Assembly: GCA_958450325.1 (NCBI GenBank)
Contig: OY288243.1
Location: 35,144,678 to 35,208,677, forward strand
Length of the DNA stretch: 64,000 nucleotides
Direction of reading: 5' to 3'
Source of the DNA: Agrostemma githago
Lineage: Eukaryota; Streptophyta; Magnoliopsida; Caryophyllales; Caryophyllaceae
In this document: piece by piece, positions 49,098-58,286 of the stretch
Numbering within the stretch: position 1 is the stretch's first letter
How the letters are laid out: each line of letters starts with the position of its first letter
The notes under the pieces: generated by a model
Told to the model about the DNA's origin: nothing
The model's database searches: none
The model's input: the letters and a program-made list of their open reading frames with translations, nothing else
Made by a program: the position numbers and the translations under genes

Positions 49098-50024
49098 TTT
49101 CTATGTTCAAAAAATATATATAACAAATAAAAGTTTAATTTCCGTAACTTAATTTAGAACTTACTAAACGAAAATTTAATCAACACTTAACTTAAACTTA
49201 ATTTCTCTAACTTCATTTCCATAGCTGAGTGTCCTCAATTTAACTTAATACGTCAAAGTAAACCCTTTTTTTTAATTTGCAACTCTCTTATTAATTTTTA
49301 ATTGACCTTACAAAAATTAGTCACCGAATTTATTCACAAATGTAATCACAATTTAATCCCAATTTACAAAAACTGTAGCTAATTTATCAAAGTAATCCAA
49401 ATTCAACCGAACAAAACACAACAATTCATGGCTCATGTCAGACAGAAATAGCTTAAACAGGTCAAAAAAGGGTCAAATTTTCGAATGCAGAAATCAAATT
49501 TCCAAAAGCGCCGCTAACACCTATTTACAACCCCAATCAGGATAGAAGTGGTTTCGGGAAAATCCGGCATTATTACGACACCATTTGGTCCGTCCTAAGT
49601 CATACAAAACCTCACGGAAGGCCCTAGAGGTGATTCTAGCTCAATTCAACCAACTTCATCAAACCCTATTCATAATTGTGATGGGCAAATCTAATCTACC
49701 TAATCAAATTTCAACTAAACTAATCAACCTAAGCGAATTTGGGCTAAACTAATCAACCTAATCGAATTTTAGACCTAAACAATATTAACAAGCAAACTAT
49801 CAATAAATAACGATAACAATCAAAAATAAGAACTAATTATAATAAATAACAACTAAGTAAAGTAAGAAAACATACCACAAATTAAGAAAAATAATAAAAA
49901 TTGGGGAGGAATTTCAAAGGAAATCGGCGAGGGAGTGTGGAGAGAGTTTAGAGAGATAAAAAAAAATTTAGAGAGTGAAAGGGGAGAGGGGGGTGGGTGG
50001 GTATTTGTCGCCGAAAACATTTGG
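49098..50024. promoter_or_regulatory. CACTA transposase upstream region
   Basis: About 0.9 kb of AT-rich sequence between the transposase start codon (minus strand) and the right subterminal repeats. It should contain the element's promoter. I see no unambiguous TATA box or start, so only its position supports the call. Confidence 0.4.
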
Positions 50025-50262
50025 ACGGGCGTCCACTATCGGACGCCAGGTGGACGCCCGTGTTTTCTCTTTGGCGTCCGACAGTGGACGCCATTTGGGG
50101 TATATGGCGTCCGTCTGTGGACGCCTGTTGGCCTGAATTTCGTCCTCCATCCTCAGTCGGACGCCAAGTTTGGCGTCTGACGGTGGACGCCCGGAAGTAT
50201 TTTCAGACGCCATGTAGGCGTCCATATGCCCAGGACGCCAAAATAGCGGACGCCTGGGACTG
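50025..50262. repeat. CACTA subterminal repeats, right end
   Basis: Dense GGCGTCC/GGACGCC copies in both orientations (for example 'gggcgtccactatcggacgcc' in two blocks at about 50028-50048, 'ggcgtccgacagtggacgcc' at about 50073, 'ggcgtctgacggtggacgcc' at about 50171). These are the same motif and palindrome layout as the left end. Confidence 0.8.
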
Positions 50263-50276
50263 TTTTTCTTGTAGTG

Positions 50277-50731
50277 AGTGGCAATCACCTCAGAGCGTAT
50301 AGATGCCACTGGTTTACTATCACCCAAGAGCCTAGTATAGAATCCAAGGAACGCCTCCTGGATCCCACCAGCCTCCTTTATCATCACCCTCTGAGTATTC
50401 TTGATCTGGGTCACCTTATTTCTGTGAAGATTCTGCTTTATAGCTTGATGAAAGTAGTGTGTATTCAAATCCCCTTCCTCAAGCCATTTCCTTTTAGCTT
50501 TTTGGAGTAAGAAACTATCCCTAGCTTTGGTAAACTGCCGCAGTTCAGCCTGCACGTTTCGCTCCTGCACAATAAGTCCAGCAGAAATACCCTGATCAAC
50601 AATCTGTACCAGCACCCATTCCAATTCTTCTGTTTTTGCAACAACCTTTCTCTCAATTTCAGAGAAGTGTTCCTGATCCCTTCTTTCACCCTTTAAGCCT
50701 TTTAACCACACTAAACATCTTCGTACCTTGG
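50277..50731 (-). pseudogene. LINE ORF2, linker part (first visible piece of a split LINE)
   Basis: Minus-strand open frame from 50731: KVRRCLVWLKGLKGERR, FTKARDSFLLQKAKRKWLEE, GDLNTHYFHQAIKQNLHRNK, and SIRSEVIAT up to the CACTA insertion point. This is the usual segment between the endonuclease and RT domains of plant L1-type ORF2. The endonuclease is missing because an LTR fragment begins at 50732. Joined to 43112 it reads on in frame (IAT|GPVCSENHH). Confidence 0.85.
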
Positions 50732-51064
50732 TGATGCGCGGGCCTCGCGACCCGCACGATCAAACAATATTTATAAACATCGACAAACCTAACTAATGTA
50801 GTAGTGGTAGGCCGAGATCGATCCAAGGGACGGTCTTCGTAAAGTCGGTCAAGTCTTAGTCGATAAGTGTTTGGGTTCTAAGGGGGGTTTTATATGGTCA
50901 CGAACTAAACTAAAGATAACGAGACTAGAATAACTAAGAGAAACAAAATAAAGGAAATGTGTTAGGAGGAGTCGGGGAATCAGAAATGAGACACATAAAC
51001 AAGGAATCAAGCGAATGACACATGTTCGATAAGGGATGGGTCACCTTTCGGTCTCTACACCCGA
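50732..51064 (+). mobile_element. 5' fragment of an LTR, family X
   Basis: Starts TGATGCGCGGGCC, then 'cacgatcaaacaatatttataaac' in two blocks and 'gagatcgatccaagggacgg', as in the solo LTR at 4836 and the minus-strand copy ending at 62744 (TGATGCGCGTC). It is cut at 51065 by the large LTR element, so the remainder and the rest of the LINE probably lie beyond the window. Confidence 0.55.
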
Positions 51065-52973
51065 TGTAATGCCCGTATTGTTTATAGAAGTCAAACCCAA
51101 GTTAAGCGAGCAAAACCGAGTCAAGTCAAGTAGAACGCTCTGTTCTATGTAATTGTTATACTAAACCGGAGCCCAACTATTACGACCGTCAATAATATCA
51201 ATAATATAACAATAATAACACCACAATAAAAAGTAATAACAATATAATAATATTAATAATAATGATAATGAGTAGGTGGAGTACGTAGGTTATTAGTAGC
51301 CTTCACCTCTTTAATCTCTTCCCCTTCGTCTTTATTCATTCGTCGCCGCAGACCACCGCAATATCCCTCCTCTTTCGTCCTTATTCTACCTATAGCACGT
51401 AATCCTCATCTTTTCCATCTTCCTAGTTATTGCCACTGTCAATCATCATAAGTAATCAACAATTTAGCCTCATCAATCACCATAACAGATCAATTTTCTG
51501 TCTGACCGTGGTTCTGGTAATCCTGGCTAGTCGTGGGTCATCACCTAGGATCGTCTTTCGGTATGCTCACCTCATCTATTCTATTTTTAGAATGGTTAGT
51601 CGAATTTTAATGCCGAAATAGCGGAGGTCGAGAATTGTGTAGTCGGGGATACTTTGTTGGTGCTGGATTGCTGTTGTCGATGTCGGGTCGTTGCCATTGT
51701 TGTAATGTTACCGTTGTCGTGTCATTATTATCACATCGTATCAGGTCCATGGTCGTGTGGTTGCTGTGTCAGGGTTATAGTTTTGTTGGTGTGCGTGATA
51801 TTGGTGTATCGTGCGTGTGGGTGGTGTATCGAGGGGTCTTATTGTGTCGATGTATCGCGGTTGTTGTCGTGAGGCCATTGTAGTGTCGGTGTACTATTGG
51901 ATTGACGTGTAGTGCTGCTATGGCTGTGGTATGGTCTTGTGCGGCTGTTGTCGGTGTCGTTTTTAAATTATAATGTAATTATGTCGTAATCGATATTAAG
52001 TGACATATAATAATATGTCAGGACAAAGTCGCTGTTGGGATTCATTTTATCATTTAGCTACGTTAGGGTCGATATTAATTTAATTATATAATATTTTATT
52101 AGGATCGGACTTCGTAGAATTCCCGTGCTTATTTGTACTTCTGACGCGGTGATGACTTGCTGACTAGGTAAGGTTTTCCTTACTTAGAATACGTTAATAT
52201 TATAATGCATGTATGAGTTACGACCTCGATGTGATATTGTGATAACGAGAATGATGTTGAATAATGATGAGAGAATGATTGATGAATATTGATATATTGG
52301 AGTTGGTGAGGCTAGCTTTAGACCTAGCCGGGGCCACTGATCACGGTCTCCTCCCTGATTTCTCCTCGCGGGTTGTTGAACCTGCGGAGGGTGTTCACAC
52401 TCGGAATGAAAGGGTCTGCCACAAGAGTTGAGATGAGATTATTGATTGGTACCGTGATGGTACCGAGAATGTGGAGATGAGATTATTGATTGGTACCGAT
52501 GATGGTACTGAGATGGTTTGAACTGGATGTTTTATATTACATACATATACCATGTTTATAATGTTAGCATGTTCTAACTGTTTCTTTGTCTACATTGTCA
52601 CCCTATTTTATTGGGGGCCTGTGATGATCCAATTGATATTTCTGATTAATTGGAGAGCAGTCTACAATACAGGTTATGTATATCGTGATGTGTTGGATGC
52701 TGGGATGCTTGTACGGGAATGGGATGAACGCGATAATGATCCTAGTCGTAGCACGGGTTAATGCATAGACATTCATGTTTATATAGATTGTATAGCTTCT
52801 GCTGTGTAACCAGAGTAGTAATAGTTAATGAGTTGTAATGTTTTAATCAGATGGTCGGTTTGACACTCCATGTTGTATTGTAATGAGCTACTACCTCAGG
52901 AAACCGAGATGGTAACACCTTTATTTATTCGGGAATGTCTTGATAAGGCTCCTTGGTAGATGGGGGTGTTACA
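51065..52973 (+). repeat. 5' LTR of the large element (1909 bp)
   Basis: Starts TGTAATGCCCG and ends GGGGGTGTTACA. Positions 51065 to about 51958 match 63093-64000 closely, with small indels and substitutions. The Val/Cys-rich open frames at 51635-51883 recur in the other LTR but follow DNA similarity and resemble no known protein. Confidence 0.85.
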
Positions 52974-52976
52974 AAG

Positions 52977-52988
52977 TGGTATCAGAGC
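52977..52988 (+). promoter_or_regulatory. Primer binding site, initiator tRNA-Met type
   Basis: TGGTATCAGAGC lies 3 bp after the 5' LTR. It is the standard plant LTR-element PBS complementary to the 3' end of tRNA-iMet. Confidence 0.9.
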
Positions 52989-53598
52989 GAACGATCCTGG
53001 AGCCTAAAATAAAGGATCCTAGGAAAATAAAATGAACCCCGGTGATAGACCATCAGGAGCCCCTTTAAAACTCGGTTGAGGAGACGTCCTTATACCAATT
53101 TCGGCCCTTCTGGTTTTGATCCGGTAACTGCGTGTGAGAATGAGATGGGTATATAATAGGAAGGGACACGTTGTGATGTAATGAATGTCTTGTGATGCTT
53201 GTTTGTGATAACTGATTGCGATGTTTGATGTGTATGACGTAGTGAACTTTATGAGCTGAGGTGTGGCTGGTATGTCGTTAAGGTGTTAGCATGGTATAAG
53301 AGTTAGTACGATGCCATATGAGTTATATGTTAAGATACGTAAGGTCGAAATAGGAGTTGATCATCCTTGAGTGGTAGAACGGTCATAGATAGGGTTGTTA
53401 GTAATGTAGGATACACCATGTGGGTAAGCGATATATACATTGAATATCACATGGGTGTTTGTACGTAGTAGTGTCGTAAGCAATAAACGAGTTTAATTAG
53501 TTGGGTTTGTGGTAATCTGTGTCTATTTAATAGAAATAATATACTTTAGCTGTTTCACGTTATTGTAAAGGAGATTGATACCTAGTGATGGTATGTTT
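52989..53598. other. Internal leader of the large LTR element
   Basis: Sequence between the PBS and the nested element. It has stops in all frames and no gag-like motif. Nothing else is recognised. Confidence 0.5.
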
Positions 53599-53603
53599 AC
53601 TGT

Positions 53604-54037
53604 TGATGGTGGATAAAACCCCCAGACGCATAGGCCCGACCCTAGAGACCGAATCCCCTATCAGACGACCCCCTTTACGGGTAGTCGTTAACTGACCTAG
53701 AGAGACTTCTCTACTAGCATCACCCTGCTGATGTCATGAGTGACATCATCCTAGTGATGTCACTACATCCTTTCCCCTCTATAAATACCCCACTTAGGGT
53801 GAGGGAAAGGGGGGCAATTCATTTCACATATTTTCCTCCCTATTCTCCAATCTCCCTCTCTTATCTCCTTAAATATCTATATTCAGTCATATATTTTACT
53901 GACTTAGGTGTCGGAGGCTCCGCCCCGGGGGTTCCCCCGGGCCCGGAGTTCACCTTGCAGGATCACCGTCGGCACGCATCCGGAGCCGAGGAGAACCGCG
54001 AAGCTCAAGGTCAGGGACCCATTTTTATTCCCAAACA
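53604..54037 (+). repeat. 5' LTR of the nested element (434 bp)
   Basis: Contains a TATA-like 'ctataaatacccc' at about 53778, preceded by repeated 'tgatgtcatgagtgacatca' type palindromes that could be bZIP-like TGACAT sites. It differs from the 3' LTR mainly by lacking a ~38-bp segment. Confidence 0.88.
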
Positions 54038-54060
54038 ATTTGGCGCCGTTTGTGGGGAGA
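54038..54060 (+). promoter_or_regulatory. Primer binding region of the nested element
   Basis: ATTTGGCGCCGTTTGTGGGG directly follows the LTR end CA. The TTGGCGCC start is the conserved post-LTR block of many plant gypsy elements. The exact tRNA was not assigned. Confidence 0.7.
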
Positions 54061-55319
54061 ACGGTTGTGCTCACGAAGATCCACACGAAAATCAACCACT
54101 CCCAAATACAATTTTCCAGATCTAATCTTACGTTCTTGAAGAAGATGTACAAAAAATCAATCATCAAGGATAAAATTTTTGGATCTAACCTGCCATGTAC
54201 ACAGGAGTACTAATTTGTTACTACTTCGAACAAAGAAGTTCATAGGTACTGCTACTCAGTACCACTCACAAGAAATTAAGAGAAGAGAGACAAGATCCCA
54301 TATCCAATCTTTTTATTGGGATAACTCAGATTATAGAGCAAGCAACAAGTAGAGACTGATTGTGGATTTATTGCTGTGGGATTATCTGGGTCACTTAACG
54401 CGGTTTTATGTTGATCGGGATGGAAGAGTTGTGCCTTAGTACTCAAAGAAGTTCTTGAGTAATGCATACACGGTGTTTGACTAAACGCATGAATGGAAGG
54501 TTAAGTTGGTTGTATTTCACCTGGTTTGATTTTATTATTTTGTGTTAGCCAACGAGCATGGCAGCCGAGACAAAGAGTAAGGATAGGCTCAATTAGTTCA
54601 CATACATTTGGACTCTTGATCTATTCAAGTTGTGTCACTAAAACATGCTCAAATAGTGATGTGAAAAATTTGAAAACTGTATCAACCAGTAAAGGGTTGC
54701 AAGAGCAAATTTCACTCCCAAGTTGATCCGACAAGCTCAACTGAAAGCTCGATTGAGGAGCGGGGCAGATATTACATGTTGAAAAAGAAACACATGTCAA
54801 GGGCAGGACATAGTCAATTCGCCTGTATCAAGATTTGTGAAAAAAGAAGAAAAAAGTTCACATGGAGGTATGTGCACTGAGCTGTCATTTTAAAATAAAT
54901 ACGGAGACCAAATTGCTTTGGAAGAGTCGACGGTCATTGATCCCACAGGCCCGAACTCATCAAAAGAAAGTTAGACTTGTATTAGTTGTATACTATGGGG
55001 GTCATACCCTTCTCCATAAAGCGATGATTAATGAAATTTAGCTAGAGTCGAATATACTCTACACAAGAACAAATGGGCCACAAGAACTATCCAATTTTTC
55101 CATCCCACCACAGAAAATTCACAAATACTTCACAAAAATTCGCCAAAAATTGTCGAAGTTGTGAAACAAAAATAACCAACCACAAGAAATTACCCAACTT
55201 TTCGTCCCATCACAGAAATTTCCAAAAAACTCCTCAAAAAATTTACCCGAAAAATGGTGAAGATAAGTCACAAAAATGGGATCAAATGAGCTCAATGTTT
55301 GTAGCTTGACAGAGACATG

Positions 55320-55575
55320 GCCCAGCCAACCTACAACTCGGCCAAGATGCTGCCCTGCCGATTTACGGTTCGGCCCTGCCGATTTACGGCTCGGCCCTAC
55401 CGACTTACGGCTCGGCCAAGATGCTGCCCTGCCGATTTACGGTTCGGCCCTGCCGATTTACGGCTCGGCCAAGATGCTGCCCTGCCGATTTACGGTTCGG
55501 CCTTGCCGATTTATGGCTCGGCCATACCGACTTACGACTCAGCCAAGATCAAGCCCAGCCAACATACGGCTCAAT
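55320..55575. repeat. 21-bp minisatellite inside the nested LTR element
   Basis: Units like CTGCCGATTTACGGCTCGGCC, with some longer units adding AAGATGCTGCC. About nine units, arranged in a higher-order pattern. The period is a multiple of three, so several frames stay open (55276-55758, 55317-55679). Those translations are simple 7-residue repeats, not a known domain. Confidence 0.8.
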
Positions 55576-55781
55576 CTGGACGTCTGCAGAAACCACCTAG
55601 GTCCGCCAACCACCATGTGGAATTCTACGAAGACAAGATTAATATTTACCCATCACCTATTCATTACTCTCATAGCTAATGGATTGGGGGCAATAGGGGA
55701 GGAGCCCCTGTTGCAAAATTCAAGGAAAGTAGACCCCCCAACAAAAAACAAGGATTGATACACATTCAGCCTTGTACAGAT

Positions 55782-57680
55782 CATAAGTCCCTCTGCCTAC
55801 CTCTGGGCAGGCAGGGGCAGGCCCCCTGGACTTCGACCAGAAGCCAGGGTCAGGCCGGGCCCCATGCGCCGAACCATAAGTCCCTCTGCCTACCTTTGGG
55901 CAGGCAGGGGACAGACCTCCTTGACTTCGACTAGAAGCCAGGGTCTGGCCAGGCAGTAAAGCCAAACTATAAGTCCCTCTGCCTACCTCTGGGCAGGAAG
56001 GGGGCAGGCCTCCTGGACTTCGTCCAGAAGCCAGGGTCTGGTCAGGCAGCAAAGACGAACCATAAGTCCCTCTGCCTACCTCTGTGCATGCAAGGGGCAG
56101 GCGCCCCTGGACTTCGACCAGAAGCCAGGGTCAGGCCGGGCCCCATGCGCCGAACCATAAGTCCCTCTACGTACCTCTGGGCAGGCAGGGGGCAGGCCAC
56201 CTGGACTTCGACCAGAAGTCAGGGTCAGGCCGGGCCCCATGCGCCGAACCATAAGTCCCTCTGCCTACCTCTGGGCAGGCAGGGGGCAGGCCTCCTGGAC
56301 TTCGATCAGAAGCCAGGGTCAGGTCGGGCCCCATTCGCCGAACCATAAGTCCCTCTGCCTACCTCTGGGCAGGTAGAGGGCAAGCCTTCCAGACTTCGAC
56401 CAGAAGCTAGGGTCAGGCCGGGCCCCATGCGCCGAACCATAAGTCCCTTTGCCTACCTCTGGGCAGGCAGGGGGCATGCCCCCTGGACTTCGACTAGAAG
56501 TCAGGGTCAGGCCGGGCCCCATGTGCTGAATCATAAGTCCCTCTGCCTACCTCTGGGCAGGCAGGGGGCAGGCCCTCCGGACTTCGACCAGAAGCCAGGG
56601 TTAGGCCGGGCCCCATGCGCCGAACCATAAGAACCTTTGCCTACCTCTAGACAGGCCCCCGGAATTCGACGATAAGCCAAGGTCAGGTCGGGCCCCATGC
56701 GCCGAACCATAAGTCCCTCTGCCTACCTCTGGGCAGGCAGGGGGCAGGCCCTCCGGACTTCGACCAGAAGCCAGGGTCAGGCCGGGCCCCATGCGCCGAA
56801 CCATAAGTCCCTTTGCCTACCTCTGGGCAGGCAGGGGGCAGGCCCCCTGGACTTCGACCAGAAGTCAGGGTCAGGCCGGGCCCCATGCGCCGAACCATAA
56901 GTCCCTCTGCCTACCTCTAAGAAGGCAGGGGGTAGGCCCCCTGGACTTCGACCAGAAGCCAGGGTCAGGCCGGGCCCCATACGCCGAACCATAAGTCCCT
57001 CTGCCTACCTCTGGGCAGGCAGGGGGCAGGACCCCTGGACTTCGACCAGAAGTTAGGGTCAGGCCGGGCCCCATGCGCTGAATCATAAGTCCCTCTGCCT
57101 ACCTCTAGGCAGGCAGGGGGTAGGCCCCCTGGACTTCGACCAGAAGTCAGGGTCAGGCCGGGCCCCATGCGCCGAACCATAAGTCCCTCTGTCTACCTCT
57201 AGGCAGGCAGGGGGTAGGCCCCCTGGACTTCGACCAGAAGCCAGGGTCAGGCCGGGCCCCATGCGCCGAACCATAAGTCCCTTTGCCTACCTCTGGGCAG
57301 GCAGGGGGCAGGACCCCTGGACTTCGACCAGAAGCTAGGGTCAGGCCGGGCCCCATGCGCTGAATCATAAGTCCCTCTGCCTACCTCTGGGCAGGCAGGG
57401 GGCAGGCATCCTGGACTTCGACCAGAAGGCAGGGTCAGGCCGGGCCCCATGAACAAAACCATTAGTCCCTTTGCCTACCTCTGGGCAGGCAGGGGGGCAG
57501 GACCCCTGGACGTTGACCAGAAGCCAGGGTCTGGCTAGGCAGCAAAGCCGAACCAGCAAGGCCTGAGGCACACTCAGCCTTGTATAAAAACATATATAAG
57601 CCCCTTTGACCACCTCCAGTCAGGCAGGGGGCAGGCCCCCTGGACTTCGACCAGAAGCCAGGGACAGGCCGGGCGTCATA
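55782..57680. repeat. 94-bp tandem array (about 19-20 units) inside the nested LTR element
   Basis: Units begin CATAAGTCCCTCTGCCTACC and run through 'gggcaggcagggggcaggcc', 'ctggacttcgaccagaag', 'ccagggtcaggccgggcccc' and 'atgcgccgaac'. The period is 94 bp. A minority form near 55950, 56045 and 57540 ends 'ggcagcaaagc.gaacc'. One unit near 56635-56697 is internally deleted. The last, divergent unit is at about 57596-57680. The many overlapping ~71-codon open frames are by-products of the repetition, as 94 is not a multiple of 3. Confidence 0.92.
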
Positions 57681-57809
57681 GACGCGCCAACAAGGCCTAA
57701 TGAATACCTGACTTCGCATAAAAAACAAAGTTCGTCATTCAGTTTGTCGGTCCAACCATGCTTGGCACCAGACCCGCATACTCAGTATCCGACTCTTCTG
57801 AGGGCAAAT

Positions 57810-58281
57810 TGATGGGGGATAAAACCCCCAGACGTATAGGCTCGACCCCCGAGACTGAGAAGGTCAAACTGGATCCTAGCCGACCCTAGAGATCGAACCT
57901 CCTATCAGACGACCCCCTTTACGGGTAGTCGTTAACTGACCCAGAGAGACTTCTCTACTAGCATCACCCTGCTGATGTCATGAGTGACATCACCCTAGTG
58001 TTGTCACTACATCCTTTCCCCTCTATAAATACCCCACTTAGGGTGAGGGAAAGGGGGGCAATTCATTTCACATATTTTCCTCCCTATTCTCTAATCTCCC
58101 TCTCTTATCTCCCTAAGTATCTATATTCAGTCATATATTTTACTGACTTGGGCGTCGGAGGCTCCGCCCCGGGGGTTCCCCCGGGCCCGGAGTTCACCTT
58201 GCAGGATCACCGTCGGCACGCATCCGGAGCCGAGGAGAACCACGAAGCCAAAGGTCAGGGACCCGTTTTTATTCCCAAACA
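57810..58281 (+). repeat. 3' LTR of the nested element (472 bp)
   Basis: Matches the 5' LTR throughout. It carries an extra segment at about 57848-57886 ('gagactgagaaggtcaaact' and following) that looks like a local partial duplication of the 'cgaccc..gagac' area. The end CCCAAACA is followed by the ACTGT target duplication. Confidence 0.88.
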
Positions 58282-58286
58282 ACTGT

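Larger units (their letters stand above)
43113..50276 (-). mobile_element. CACTA (En/Spm-type) transposon, structurally complete, 7164 bp
   Basis: Starts CACTACAAGAATAG and ends, read inverted, CACTACAAGAAAAACAG: 11 identical terminal bases. The 3-bp target duplication AGT is at 43110-43112 and 50277-50279. Removing the element restores the LINE frame. Both ends carry subterminal GGCGTCC/GGACGCC repeats. Inside, on the minus strand, are an intact TNP2-type transposase and a second gene of the En/Spm Transposase_24 type. No internal stop or frameshift was found in either, so it may be an autonomous and young copy. Confidence 0.92.
53604..58281 (+). mobile_element. Nested complete non-autonomous LTR retrotransposon (4678 bp)
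   Basis: LTRs at 53604-54037 and 57810-58281 both start TGATGG.GGATAAAAC and end CCCAAACA. The 5-bp target duplication ACTGT is at 53599-53603 and 58282-58286. A TTTGGCGCCGTTTGTGGGGA block, typical just after the 5' LTR of Athila/Tat-like gypsy elements, starts at 54039. The 3.8-kb interior lacks gag-pol. A faint RNase H-like trace (YSKKFLSNAYTVFD) near 54420-54480 is full of stops. The rest is two tandem arrays. Confidence 0.88.

Noticed and set aside
51635..51883. Cys/Val-rich small frames, recurring at 63676-63954
   Set aside because: They lie in the two LTR copies and are similar only because the DNA is; no start context, domain or codon-level constraint is visible.
54400..54800. RNase H or integrase-like trace in the nested LTR element
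   Set aside because: Only one weak block (YSKKFLSNAYTVFD) with several stops; not enough to call a pol remnant.
55720..57728. More than a dozen overlapping ~71-codon open frames on both strands
   Set aside because: They repeat with the 94-bp unit, shift frame between units and are Gly/Pro/Arg-rich products of GC-rich repeats.
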